A stretch of DNA of 64,000 nt, taken from contig CALJKV010000106.1 of the NCBI GenBank assembly GCA_937974245.1, forward strand, positions 1-64,000, in the 5' to 3' direction. The DNA is from an uncultured Chloroflexota bacterium. Its GTDB lineage: Bacteria; Chloroflexota; Anaerolineae; Aggregatilineales; Phototrophicaceae. This document shows positions 1 through 8,413 of this stretch, in pieces. Positions within the stretch are counted from its first letter, which is position 1. Each line of letters begins with the position of its first letter. The notes under the pieces were generated by a model that saw only the letters and a program-made list of their open reading frames with translations, ran no database searches and was not told where the DNA came from. The position numbers were made by a program, and so were the translations under genes.

Positions 1-346
1 AGAAGTCTCTCTTATTTTTCTGCCCCTTGTGTCCGATTTCGTTTGACGACGTACATATCTGATCTTCATAGAATTCGAAGCTATAGCGTTTCGTTCGACG
101 CTTTACAGGTAACCCGACCGTTCGTTTTCCCGAACGGCTTTCCGTACGGCTTTCCGTACGTTCGGGTTCATCAATTGACACGCCGCTTGGTGCTGATGGT
201 TGAGATGAAGATTGCGATAGAGGCTTGTTTTTGTCTTGGTGGTGTGATTGGATTGGCGAAAAATCGGCTACGATGACCGCTCCCGATGGTTTTTCAGGCG
301 ATTTCTGTATAGGTTTGAGTTTGAGCAAATCGGTATACGTTCCCAT
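1..346 (-). CDS. Small basic protein of a replication/partition-like module (partial, runs off left edge)
   Basis: The minus-strand frame starts at an ATG whose last base position overlaps the TAA of the upstream ATPase gene (TAATG) and stays open for 115 codons to the window edge. The first ~80 residues look disordered (Ser/Pro/Gln/Lys rich); then comes a basic stretch followed by RYSFEFYEDQ. That motif resembles the start of short ribbon-helix-helix-like proteins found beside ATPases on mobile elements, but this is recognition from memory. Residues after the motif no longer resemble those proteins, and the +1 frame gives a slightly better continuation, so a frameshift near position 57 is possible. 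Function is unknown; DNA binding is a guess from context. Codons 55-65 contain a short direct repeat (RTES twice). Confidence 0.5.
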   Translation of the reverse strand, partial: MGTYTDLLKLKPIQKSPEKPSGAVIVADFSPIQSHHQDKNKPLSQSSSQPSAPSGVSIDEPERTESRTESRSGKRTVGLPVKRRTKRYSFEFYEDQICTSSNEIGHKGQKNKRDF

Positions 347-1152
347 TACAATTGACCCACCGCCAGTTCTGCGGCGGCGGCTACAACATGTGCTTTCGTG
401 ATGTATTGCTGTCCGCCAGAGGCCGTTTTGATGAGGGCCTCATTTGCTAATTTCACGATAGAGCGGGGTACCCCTTGCGTAATCCGGTGAACTTCGGTCA
501 CGGCTTTATCGTCAAACGGAAACACTTTACCTCCCGCGACTGTCCAGCGAAATTGCATCATCTGCTTGGTTTGTGGTAAATCGAATGCCCTGAGTTGTGC
601 TAAATTCAAGCGATTTTTAAGAGATGTCAGTCGATCTAATTTGGGTTGCAATTCGGGTTGGGCAAACAAGACCATCTGAATAAGAAATTCGGTGTTCGTA
701 CTAAAGTTAAACAAGTGTTGTATCAGCAGCAGCATATCGCGGGTCATATTTTGCGCCTCGTCCACCAGCAGGACAGGAGAAACCCCTTGTTGATACTGAG
801 TTTTTAAGAACTCTTCAAAGTTTTTTAACGATTTGCTATAGGAGCGATCTGTTTTGACCTCAAATTCGTCCATGACAAAGCGCAAAAAGGCATTGGTGGT
901 CGGCAGTTTGGGTGCAAAGACAAATACCACCCGTTTACCCTTATCGGCTTCCAACTCATCCACAATCCGACGGGCTAAGGTCGTTTTGCCCGTGCCAATA
1001 TCAGCCAGCAAGTAAATCGGCCCTGCACTCTGGCTGATCTGGTAGATGATCTTGTTTTTGGCTTCCTGGTGATGTTCCGAGTACCACAAGAAACGGGGAT
1101 CAGGCGTGATGCGAAAGGGAAGTTCAGCTAATCCAAAATACTCCGCGTACAT
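346..1152 (-). CDS. ExeA/TniB-type AAA ATPase
   Basis: A 268-residue P-loop ATPase of the ExeA/AAA_22 type. The N-terminus MYAEYFGLAELPF and PDPRFLW are typical family openings. Walker A lies at residues 50-57 (ADIGTGKT, first Gly replaced by Ala), Walker B is VLLVDEAQ with D131 and E132, and a C-terminal helical part contains the sensor-like ITQGVPRSIVKLAN. The frame extends upstream to 1308, where ATG overlaps the primase stop (TAATG), but those 52 extra residues look unlike the family. A TTGACA-N17-CATAGT promoter ends 6 bases before the ATG at 1152, so I prefer this start and a leaderless message. Known relatives serve secretion, transposition or phage and plasmid functions; next to a primase, a role in replication or mobility of an element is the likely reading. 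Confidence 0.8.
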   Translation of the reverse strand: MYAEYFGLAELPFRITPDPRFLWYSEHHQEAKNKIIYQISQSAGPIYLLADIGTGKTTLARRIVDELEADKGKRVVFVFAPKLPTTNAFLRFVMDEFEVKTDRSYSKSLKNFEEFLKTQYQQGVSPVLLVDEAQNMTRDMLLLIQHLFNFSTNTEFLIQMVLFAQPELQPKLDRLTSLKNRLNLAQLRAFDLPQTKQMMQFRWTVAGGKVFPFDDKAVTEVHRITQGVPRSIVKLANEALIKTASGGQQYITKAHVVAAAAELAVGQL

Positions 1153-1158
1153 AAGGTC

Positions 1159-1187
1159 ACTATGACAAATTCGACTAACTCTGTCAA
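1159..1187 (-). promoter_or_regulatory. Promoter of the ATPase gene, probably leaderless, with dyad
   Basis: On the minus strand TTGACA (1187-1182) is followed after 17 bases by CATAGT (1164-1159). The predicted transcript start falls on the A of the ATG at 1152. The arms TGACA and TGTCA form an inverted repeat across the promoter and could be an operator. Confidence 0.5.
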
Positions 1188-1307
1188 GGACTTGCGCGAA
1201 GTCGAAAAGCGAAATGTCCATGAAAATGGTTGGCATGCACATCAAACCGCATCGCAATAGCACGAACGCGAACAGCTCATTCAGACCAGTGTCCAAGGAG
1301 GGACCCA

Positions 1308-2291
1308 TTAGGATAGGGGAGGCAAGTACTGTTGAGCGAGTTCACGTACCGCCTGGGTAAAGTCTATGTGCTGCCACTGCATCCAGAAGTCGATCACGGT
1401 TTGACCTGTGCACCCGGCGAAGCAGTGCCAGAAATTGCCGTCCCGGTTGACCCCAAAACTCATGCGCGAATCATCATGAAACGGACAGTAACCCTGCCCG
1501 TTTTTATCCAGTTCAACAAACTGGCTGACAAACTCGTAAACGCTGATCGCGTTCTTGATCTTTTCGGAGGGGGTATCGCCCACAATCTCAGCGCCCCGCT
1601 TAAAACCAGGGGAGGGTAGTACCGCTTTCGGCTTAGGGATATGAGCCGCAAACTGTTCGATATACCCATGCAGAACCCGGTTTGGATTAGCCAGCATCTT
1701 CACTTGTTCTCGAATGTTGGGGGCAAGGGGTGTTGTGCCATCCGATTGGACGAAGTGATACCGGTGCGGTGGACTATCTCCACGATGAACCCCAAGCGGC
1801 AGCCGCACCAAGGATCCTGGCCCGGTTCGCAGTTCATCTTGTTTGGGGTAAATCTCGACCGTAGGGAGGTTGTGGGTTGTGAGTAACTGCTTGGCAAAGC
1901 GGCGGGCGAGTTGGCCGGGGATCGGATCGGTGAAGAACCATAGATGCCCGCCGCGCCGCGATTGGTCTAAGTAGGAGGGAATTTGATCGCGGGAACGTTC
2001 AAGAGTACGGGATAGCTTAATGAGTCCCTTCCAGTCGGCTGCATCGTCCGCATCCAGGCAAATCCATCTGGCACGGCTTTGTGTATCGAGCGCATAAGCT
2101 CCCAGGGTCACACTACCCAACAGATGCTGCTCAATCAGAGAGAAGGTGAGTGGTTGAGACTGCACCGAGACATACTTGCCATCTCCTAGTTGTTTGGGAT
2201 ACCTGTCCCAGCGGTTGATGAAGGTCTGGGCATAGAACGTCAGCACCTCTGGGCTGATTTGAATATCTGGGTGTAATCGCTCTGGTCTCAC
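1308..2291 (-). CDS. Archaeo-eukaryotic-type primase with C-terminal CHC2-like zinc finger
   Basis: A 327-residue protein with two parts. Residues ~45-185 carry primase-polymerase-like motifs: CLDADD (~79-83, metal-binding Asp pair), SRRGGHLWFF (111-120, the sxH-type motif) and a later LVRLPLGVHR (161-170), also seen in primases of TOTE-like and mobile elements. Residues ~265-300 form a DnaG-like zinc finger with C269, H272, C290 and C294. The fusion of a polymerase-type primase with a CHC2-type finger points to primer synthesis for an element rather than to the housekeeping DnaG. The start is GTG at 2291, seven bases after a -10 box. It is followed directly by the ATPase gene. Assignment to the primase superfamily is by motif; the exact family is open. 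Confidence 0.7.
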   Translation of the reverse strand: MRPERLHPDIQISPEVLTFYAQTFINRWDRYPKQLGDGKYVSVQSQPLTFSLIEQHLLGSVTLGAYALDTQSRARWICLDADDAADWKGLIKLSRTLERSRDQIPSYLDQSRRGGHLWFFTDPIPGQLARRFAKQLLTTHNLPTVEIYPKQDELRTGPGSLVRLPLGVHRGDSPPHRYHFVQSDGTTPLAPNIREQVKMLANPNRVLHGYIEQFAAHIPKPKAVLPSPGFKRGAEIVGDTPSEKIKNAISVYEFVSQFVELDKNGQGYCPFHDDSRMSFGVNRDGNFWHCFAGCTGQTVIDFWMQWQHIDFTQAVRELAQQYLPPLS

Positions 2292-2297
2292 TCAATC

Positions 2298-2325
2298 AGT
2301 GTAGCAGGCGTGTCCAGGCTCGCAA
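2298..2325 (-). promoter_or_regulatory. Promoter of the primase gene, probably leaderless
   Basis: TTGCGA (2325-2320), a 16-base spacer and TACACT (2303-2298) on the minus strand. Six bases separate the -10 box from the GTG start at 2291, so transcription should begin at or next to the start codon. Confidence 0.45.
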
Positions 2326-2410
2326 CAACCCAAATATTCGCCAATATATTTGAAAGTCTGAGAAACGAGTTACACTGGTTTGACATAACGAGCTTGGGAG
2401 GGGCAATGTA

Positions 2411-3145
2411 ATGACTTTGGGTGTTTCTGAGCCGCAACGTATTTGGATGATAACTTTGCTTCTTATCTGGTTTTGTTTGCTCTTTGGTGGCTTTGCTTTT
2501 GGCAAAGAAAACGCTGAACATACTCACCGGATGCCGACGTGGACACGGATGGTTTCGTCACTGACATTAGTGGTTGCAGTGTGGAGTTGGTGGTTGTTCA
2601 CTCGTCAAAATGGAATTAATCAGTTGCCCCTGTGTATCGCGCTTGGAATGACACTTGGGTTTATGGGCGACATATTTATGGCTAACCTCATTCCAATCGG
2701 CAATTATGTATTTGGAGGTATAGCTGCATTTGGTCTAGGGCATATCGCATACATTTTGGGCCTCGTCAGTTTGGGTATTCAATTTAGTTACACTGCGAAA
2801 GCGGCATTTTGGATTTCGCTGATTACATGCCTTATTATTGGGGCGGGCGCATGGTATTTTGTGGTCTATCGCGAAAGGGCACATGACACTTTGCACCTCG
2901 CGGCTTTGCCATATTCATTATTGCTCTCTGCAACGGTTGGGGTTGCCAGTGGCTTTGCTTTGCAAAATGTGCAATTTGTGCCACTGGCAATTGGAGCGGG
3001 ACTATTTCTCGTCAGCGATCTGATTCTCGCCACTCAACTCTTTAATAACACTCATTTTCGCTTCATTGGGGATGTAGTCTGGTTCACGTATGGTCCTGGG
3101 CAGATGCTTATTGTTTTTGGGCTGGTGCTGCCCGTTCTTTTTTAG
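2411..3145 (+). CDS. YhhN (TMEM86/lysoplasmalogenase-like) membrane protein
   Basis: A 244-residue integral membrane protein with about eight hydrophobic segments. The conserved YhhN pattern is visible: GDIFMA followed by a helix with FGLGHIAYI, and near the C-terminus FLVSDLILATQLFN and a final YGPGQMLIV. Characterised family members are lysoplasmalogenases that cleave vinyl ether lipids, but bacterial YhhN proteins mostly lack a proven activity. A GGGAGGGG ribosome site precedes the ATG. The neighbouring locus downstream is a truncated copy of the same C-terminus. Confidence 0.85.
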   Translation: MTLGVSEPQRIWMITLLLIWFCLLFGGFAFGKENAEHTHRMPTWTRMVSSLTLVVAVWSWWLFTRQNGINQLPLCIALGMTLGFMGDIFMANLIPIGNYVFGGIAAFGLGHIAYILGLVSLGIQFSYTAKAAFWISLITCLIIGAGAWYFVVYRERAHDTLHLAALPYSLLLSATVGVASGFALQNVQFVPLAIGAGLFLVSDLILATQLFNNTHFRFIGDVVWFTYGPGQMLIVFGLVLPVLF

Positions 3146-3206
3146 CTCTTATATACCATGAGTGGTGAGAGCGAAAGATTGGCAAAAAGCAAAATGGCGA
3201 GATTAA

Positions 3207-3473
3207 ATGGGTTACGAGTATCGCTTTTGGCACCCTTTCCTCGCCAGCACCGCTGGGTTTGCAAGTGGGTTAGCGTTGCAGGCGGGTGGTTTTACTCCGC
3301 TCGCCATAGGAGCTGCGTTGTTTTTACTGAGCGACCTGATTCTGGCAGCGCAGTTGTTCAATAACCTGCGCTTTCGTTTCATCGGAGATATCGTATGGTT
3401 GACGTATGGCCCGGCGCAAATGTTGATTGTGTTTTCGGTCTACACCGCGCTGCTGGTGACGGGGGCGGGATAA
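3207..3473 (+). pseudogene. Truncated second copy of the YhhN protein (C-terminal third only)
   Basis: The 88-residue frame aligns by eye with the last ~80 residues of the YhhN gene upstream: FASGLALQ versus VASGFALQ, LFLLSDLILAAQLFNN versus LFLVSDLILATQLFNN, and RFIGDIVWLTYGPAQML versus RFIGDVVWFTYGPGQML. Everything before that is missing. The simplest reading is a tandem duplication, or insertion of a relative, followed by loss of the N-terminal two thirds. Third positions differ often, so the copy is not recent. A short translated product with two or three helices cannot be excluded. Confidence 0.7.
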
Positions 3474-3533
3474 TGCTTTTCGGGTGTTCCGTATTTTGTT
3501 GATGACTGTTTCGAGTGAGTTGTATAGGTAGGG

Positions 3534-4634
3534 ATGATGTCTATTTTAGGATTGCACCATATCACACTGGTTTGCGCCAATGCGCAGCGGACAACGGACT
3601 TCTATACCCGTGTCCTGGGGCTGCGGTTGATAAAGCAGACAGTCAATTTTGATGACCCTGGTAGTTATCACCTGTATTTTGGCGATGCAACTGGTAGGCC
3701 TGGATCGGCTATCACCTATTTTGAGTGGCCGCATGTTCCCAAAGGTCGCTGGGGGGTAGGTGGCACGCATCATTATGCTCTACAGGTGGCGGACTATAAT
3801 GGCCTCCTGAAGTGGAAACGCCGCCTGACCGATCACCAGATTGATGTGCACGGCCCTTTAGACCGGCACTATTTCACGTCAATTTACTTGAAAGACCCGG
3901 ATGGTGTTATCATTGAAATTGCCACATCCGGCCCCGGTTGGACAGTGGATGAATCCCCGGAAAGCATTGGGAGCGAATATCGCCAACCGCCGCCGCAGAT
4001 GATTGTCAACAATCGTGATGAAACCCGCATTCAGGCGACCACCTGGCAGGTCCCCGTGCCGGATGTTACCGCAGACATGGCACTGTCACATGGGATGCAC
4101 CATATCACGGCGATTGGGGCAGACATCGAACGGACTCATGCCTTCTACAATGGACTTCTGGGGATGCGGCGGGTGAAGATGACGTCGAATTTTGATGACC
4201 CCAACTCAGCACACTGGTATTGGGGAGTGGGGGAGGGCAAGCCCGGCACAGTTATCACTTACTTTGAGCGCGACCCGCTCAAAAACCGTCCGGCGCAGAT
4301 TGGTATCGGGCAGACCCATCACTTCGCGCTGGCTGTTCCTGATGAAGATGTACAATTAGAATACCGGGAAAAATTGATTCGAGCCGGATTCCGTGTTTCC
4401 CCGGTTATGGAACGGATATACTTCAAGAGTATTTACACCAATGATCCTGATGGGCATATTGTTGAGTTGGCGACATTTGGGCCGGGCTTCTCAGTGGATG
4501 AGGATGTTTCCAGTCTGGGCACAAATCTGAAACTCCCGCCCTGGTTGGAGACATATCGAACGAAAATTGAGGGCGTATTACAGCCGCTCACTGTTCCTGA
4601 CTGGGTTGCGCCGAGGGTGAACGATGAGTACTGA
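3534..4634 (+). CDS. Two-domain VOC (glyoxalase-fold) ring-cleaving dioxygenase, MhqO-like
   Basis: A 366-residue protein with two vicinal oxygen chelate domains at about residues 4-150 and 190-335. Each repeats the same motifs: LHHITLV and MHHITAI, then GTHHYALQVAD and QTHHFALAVPD, then VIIEIATSGPG and HIVELATFGPG, which supply the His/His/Glu metal ligands. This layout matches MhqO/YkcA-type dioxygenases, which act on hydroquinones or catechols. It overlaps the next gene, a carboxylesterase, by 11 bases, which mirrors the MhqO/MhqD partnership of Bacillus quinone stress. An AGGTAGGG ribosome site lies in front. Substrate is not readable from sequence. Confidence 0.8.
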   Translation: MMSILGLHHITLVCANAQRTTDFYTRVLGLRLIKQTVNFDDPGSYHLYFGDATGRPGSAITYFEWPHVPKGRWGVGGTHHYALQVADYNGLLKWKRRLTDHQIDVHGPLDRHYFTSIYLKDPDGVIIEIATSGPGWTVDESPESIGSEYRQPPPQMIVNNRDETRIQATTWQVPVPDVTADMALSHGMHHITAIGADIERTHAFYNGLLGMRRVKMTSNFDDPNSAHWYWGVGEGKPGTVITYFERDPLKNRPAQIGIGQTHHFALAVPDEDVQLEYREKLIRAGFRVSPVMERIYFKSIYTNDPDGHIVELATFGPGFSVDEDVSSLGTNLKLPPWLETYRTKIEGVLQPLTVPDWVAPRVNDEY

Positions 4635-5274
4635 TGGAAACACACACAACCCACACCGGCATCAGCCAATACTTGCTGCCGGTGAGCCGTTAGCGAAGGC
4701 CATTGCCGCCGTCATCCTGTTACACGGACGGGGTGCGCCAGCGGAAAGTATCCTCTCGCTAATCCCGGACATCGGCCAACCGGGTTTTGCCTACCTCGCG
4801 CCACAGGCTGAAGGACATACCTGGTATCCGCATAGTTTCTTGCGCCCAGTCGCGCAAAATGAACCTCGGTTGTCCTCTGCGTTGGCGGCTGTTGGGTTCG
4901 TTCTGGCGCATATTGAAACAGCAGGGGTATCGGCAGAAAAAGTGATAATTCTTGGCTTTTCGCAGGGTGCTTGCCTGGCACTGGAATATGCCGCCGGGAA
5001 TGCTCGGCGCTATGGGGGTGTCGTAGGATTCAGCGGGGGATTGATCGGCGCGACCCTCCGTCCCTATTCCGGTTCTCTGGAACACACACCTGTATTCCTC
5101 GGCTCTGGTGAACCCGATGCCCATGTTCCCGCATCCCGCGTCAATGAATCGGCAGAAGTGTTGGCCCGTATGGGTGCGGTAGTGACAAAGCGGCTGTATC
5201 CAGGGATCGGACACACAATCATTCAGGATGAATTGGACACGGTAAAAGCCATGCTGGCGGCGCTGATGAAATAG
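4624..5274 (+). CDS. Phospholipase/carboxylesterase (MhqD-like alpha/beta hydrolase)
   Basis: A 216-residue alpha/beta hydrolase. VILLHGRG forms the oxyanion strand, GFSQG (111-115) holds the nucleophile Ser113, the acid Asp lies in GEPDAHVP and the catalytic His in GIGHTI near the end. This is the small carboxylesterase group that includes MhqD and YpfH. Its start overlaps the end of the dioxygenase gene, so the two are co-translated. In Bacillus, MhqD and MhqO act together in defence against quinones; by analogy this pair may handle quinones or aromatic electrophiles. The glpK gene follows after 75 bases. Confidence 0.8.
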   Translation: MSTDGNTHNPHRHQPILAAGEPLAKAIAAVILLHGRGAPAESILSLIPDIGQPGFAYLAPQAEGHTWYPHSFLRPVAQNEPRLSSALAAVGFVLAHIETAGVSAEKVIILGFSQGACLALEYAAGNARRYGGVVGFSGGLIGATLRPYSGSLEHTPVFLGSGEPDAHVPASRVNESAEVLARMGAVVTKRLYPGIGHTIIQDELDTVKAMLAALMK

Positions 5275-5349
5275 TGAAGGATGAACTGTGGTGGGCCGGT
5301 TATGTCGTTCACTACTGAAGATTATGATATTGTTGACGAAAGGTTGATT

Positions 5350-6846
5350 ATGGCAGACTACATCCTGGCACTTGACCAGGGGACAACTTCCTCCCGTGCC
5401 ATCCTGTTCAACCGGGATGGTCGTATCGTGGCACTAGCACAGCAGGAATTCCCGCAGATTTACCCCAAAGCGGGTTGGGTGGAACACGACCCGGAGACTA
5501 TATGGCAGAGTCAATGGAAAGTGGCGCGGGATGTGCTGGCTGGACAAAACCTTACAGCAGAGGATATCCTTGCCATCGGTATCACCAACCAGCGCGAAAC
5601 GACGGTCATGTGGGATCGAGTAGCCGGGAAGCCTATCCACAATGCCATCGTCTGGCAGGATCGCCGCACTGCCGGATTCTGTGACATGCTCAAGTCGGAA
5701 GGGTTCGACAAGACCATTCACGAAAAAACCGGCCTGGTAACCGACGCTTATTTTTCCGGCACAAAAGTGGCCTGGATACTGGAGAACGTCCCCGGCGCAC
5801 GGGAAAAAGCCGAACGCGGCGAACTCGCTTTTGGCACGATTGACTCATTCCTGGTCTGGCGGCTGACCGGCGGTAGGTTGCATATCACCGATGTGAGCAA
5901 TGCCAGTCGGACGCTGCTCTACGACATCCATAAACACTGGTGGTCAAGCACGATTCTCAAACGGTTGAATATTCCTCAATCCATGCTGCCCCAGGTTGTG
6001 CCGAGCAGCATGGCGTACGGCGAAACTGACCCGGCATTGTTCGGGAAAGCGATTCCAATTGCCGGTATCGCCGGCGACCAGCAGGCGGCGACCTTCGGGC
6101 AGGCCTGTTATGACAGCGGCATGGCAAAGAATACCTACGGTACGGGCTGTTTTATGCTGCTTAACACCGGCACTCAGGCCGTCGCCTCGAAGAATAATCT
6201 ACTCACGACAGTCGCCTGGAAAGTGGGTGAAAGCGGCGCAACCCACTATGCGCTGGAGGGGAGCATCTTTATCGCCGGAGCCGCCATTCAATGGCTGCGC
6301 GACGAGATGAAGCTCGTGAACGATGCCGCCGAAACCGAGGCCATCGCCCAGAGTGTGACCAGTACCGACGGGGTCTATGTCGTTCCGGCGTTCGTTGGCC
6401 TGGGTGCGCCGTACTGGGATCAGTATGCACGTGGCACGATTGTCGGGCTGACGCGGGGGAGTGGTCGGGCACAGCTTGTCCGCGCCACGCTGGAAAGCAT
6501 CGCGTATCAGACGCGAGATGTGGTGCGTGCCATGCATGCCGACTCCGGCCTCGATCTGCAGACGCTTCGGGTGGATGGCGGCGCGGTGCGGAATAACTTC
6601 CTCATGCAATTTCAGGCGGATATTCTGGGCGTGCCGGTGCAGCGTCCTGCCGTGACCGAAACTACTGCGTTAGGTGCAGCCTATCTGGCCGGGTTAGCCA
6701 CAGGCTTCTGGTCATCGCAGGAGGAAATTGCCCGACAGTGGGCAGTCGAGCAGACGTTTGAACCAGCGATGTCCGCTGACCAGCGCGAGGCGCTGTATGC
6801 GGGGTGGGGGCGTGCCGTCGAACGGGCGAAGGGCTGGGCGGAGTAA
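5350..6846 (+). CDS. glpK: Glycerol kinase
   Basis: ATP-dependent phosphorylation of glycerol to glycerol 3-phosphate in the cytoplasm. The 498-residue product has the FGGY-kinase opening LALDQGTTSSRA, the glycerol-binding region GWVEHDPETIW, TNQRETTVMWD, and the C-terminal DGGAVRNNFLMQFQ, with the normal family length. The frame is open from 5281, but the conserved N-terminus begins at the ATG at 5350, which has GAAAGG six bases upstream. It opens a glycerol block that also carries a PfkB kinase and glpD, so glycerol would be taken to dihydroxyacetone phosphate. Confidence 0.95.
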   Translation: MADYILALDQGTTSSRAILFNRDGRIVALAQQEFPQIYPKAGWVEHDPETIWQSQWKVARDVLAGQNLTAEDILAIGITNQRETTVMWDRVAGKPIHNAIVWQDRRTAGFCDMLKSEGFDKTIHEKTGLVTDAYFSGTKVAWILENVPGAREKAERGELAFGTIDSFLVWRLTGGRLHITDVSNASRTLLYDIHKHWWSSTILKRLNIPQSMLPQVVPSSMAYGETDPALFGKAIPIAGIAGDQQAATFGQACYDSGMAKNTYGTGCFMLLNTGTQAVASKNNLLTTVAWKVGESGATHYALEGSIFIAGAAIQWLRDEMKLVNDAAETEAIAQSVTSTDGVYVVPAFVGLGAPYWDQYARGTIVGLTRGSGRAQLVRATLESIAYQTRDVVRAMHADSGLDLQTLRVDGGAVRNNFLMQFQADILGVPVQRPAVTETTALGAAYLAGLATGFWSSQEEIARQWAVEQTFEPAMSADQREALYAGWGRAVERAKGWAE

Positions 6847-6854
6847 CACTCAAT

Positions 6855-7499
6855 ATGTCTCACAGCCTAAACTTTCTCCGGGATAATAAGTGGCTGCCGG
6901 TATTTGTGCTCTCCTGGTTGTTTCTTTGGTGCCATGTCGTCTCCCTTCTGATTTTGGCTGGAATGCCTGACCCGAATATCTTCTTGTCCTTTGGATTTGT
7001 TGCGAGTGTGAAGTCAGTTTCAATCTGGCTGACACTGAATGGATTTGTAGGGAGTGCCGTTTTATATGCCTTAAAGCGCCAGAGCATTTGGATGGGAATT
7101 GCTTTGTTACTTCCGTCTTGTTGCTGTATGATGCTTCCTTTTCTGATATTTGAACCCGTAGAATACATGCATAGACGAGTCCATACCGTCCGTCTTGAGG
7201 GAAATGACTACACGCTTTCCTACTATCCGGTTTCGGATGATGGTGAATACCATTTTGCTGACTTTGCATCTGCGCATATATATGTTCTTTACAAATGTGC
7301 GCGGGGAATAATATTTTGTAACGAGATTTTCCGCCAAACGATAAAAGGGTATATCGTAGACCCGCAAGACCCTCGTGGGCTTTATCGGCCTCATGAGCTA
7401 TATCTGAGCACAGATGGCCGTTCTGTCATCGTCACAGATAACAAACGAGATGAAGTGTACCGGTGTACGCCCCATGAAGGAGACTGTTCTCTACGATGA
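6855..7499 (+). CDS. Membrane protein of unknown function in the glycerol operon
   Basis: A 214-residue protein with about four hydrophobic segments in its first ~100 residues (WLPVFVLSWLFLW, ILAGMP, VASVKSVSIWLTL, WMGIALLLPSCCCMML), followed by a soluble domain of about 110 residues rich in Tyr, His and Asp. I do not recognise a family. It starts 8 bases after glpK and ends in a 4-base ATGA overlap with the PfkB gene, so it is clearly in the operon. Codon use is less GC-rich than in glpK, and the protein may be a lineage-specific addition. The ATG at 6855 is preferred over an in-frame ATG inside glpK. Confidence 0.7.
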   Translation: MSHSLNFLRDNKWLPVFVLSWLFLWCHVVSLLILAGMPDPNIFLSFGFVASVKSVSIWLTLNGFVGSAVLYALKRQSIWMGIALLLPSCCCMMLPFLIFEPVEYMHRRVHTVRLEGNDYTLSYYPVSDDGEYHFADFASAHIYVLYKCARGIIFCNEIFRQTIKGYIVDPQDPRGLYRPHELYLSTDGRSVIVTDNKRDEVYRCTPHEGDCSLR

Positions 7500-8404
7500 C
7501 CATCCTGATTTCCGGTCTCATCAACATTGAAACCACGCTCAAGGTTGAGGGATTCCCGATTCACTATCACCCGGTGCGTTATCCGTTTTTCGGGATTCGC
7601 AGTACCGTTTCCGGTGTGGGCTATAACCTCGCCAAGGCCTTGACGACACTGGGCGATTCAGTGCATTTTCTCTCTATGATTGGGTGTGACCCGAACGGCA
7701 CACTGGTACGGGACTCCCTGGCCGCTGATAGTATCCCAGGCCAATTCGTGTTGGATACGCTTGAACAAACGCCGCAGTCGGTCATCCTCTATGACGAAAC
7801 CGGACGGCGGCAGATCAATGTTGACCTGAAGAACATCCAGGAGCAAAACTACCCGCTGGAGCAGTTTGAGGCAGCCCTGGCGGGGTGTTCGTTGGCGGCC
7901 CTGTGCAATATCAACTTTTCACGACCTTTCCTGATGCAGGCGAAAAAGGCCGGTGTCCTGGTTGCCACCGATGTCCATACTATTGATAACCTCAACGATT
8001 CGTATAACCACGATTTCATGGCTAACGCAGACATCCTGTTTATGAGCGACGAGCATCTGCCGTGTTCGCCGGAAGAATGGGCGCAGCGTGTGCAGAATCA
8101 GTACGGAAACGCGATTATTGTCATTGGTTTGGGGGTGCAAGGAGCGTTATTATCATTACGAGCGGATCATTTCATGGAGCGTGTGCCGGCGGTGCAGACT
8201 CGCCCGATCATCAACACCATTGGGGCGGGGGATGCACTCTTTTCGGCATTTCTGCATGGCTACCTGGAAACTGGAAGCCCCTATGAAGCGATTCGCAAAG
8301 CGATGGTATTTGCATCCTTTAAAGTGGGGGCAAATGGCGCTGCTGACGGCTTCCTGACTTCAGAATCATTAGACGTGCTGTATCGCACGATATACAAAGC
8401 ATAA
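7496..8404 (+). CDS. PfkB-family sugar kinase
   Basis: A 302-residue ribokinase-fold kinase. The substrate-side motif GVGYNLAKALTTLG lies near residue 40, and the catalytic signature NTIGAGDALFSAFLHGYL lies near residue 240 with the base Asp in GAGD. Substrate cannot be read from sequence; PfkB enzymes phosphorylate ribose, fructose, fructose-6-P, adenosine and others. Its start overlaps the stop of the membrane protein by 4 bases, and glpD follows after 9 bases. A role in phosphorylating a sugar or polyol linked to glycerol metabolism is likely but inferred from position only. Confidence 0.85.
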   Translation: MTILISGLINIETTLKVEGFPIHYHPVRYPFFGIRSTVSGVGYNLAKALTTLGDSVHFLSMIGCDPNGTLVRDSLAADSIPGQFVLDTLEQTPQSVILYDETGRRQINVDLKNIQEQNYPLEQFEAALAGCSLAALCNINFSRPFLMQAKKAGVLVATDVHTIDNLNDSYNHDFMANADILFMSDEHLPCSPEEWAQRVQNQYGNAIIVIGLGVQGALLSLRADHFMERVPAVQTRPIINTIGAGDALFSAFLHGYLETGSPYEAIRKAMVFASFKVGANGAADGFLTSESLDVLYRTIYKA

Positions 8405-8413
8405 GGACAAAAG

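Noticed and set aside
43..276. Plus-strand frame of 77 codons at the left edge
   Set aside because: It is antisense to the minus-strand partial gene, whose frame is open, linked to the ATPase by TAATG and has a protein-like sequence.
1153..1308. N-terminal extension of the ATPase to the ATG that overlaps the primase stop
   Set aside because: The 52 extra residues do not resemble the family, no ribosome site is seen, and a promoter with start at the 1152 ATG lies inside it. Translational coupling from 1308 cannot be fully excluded.
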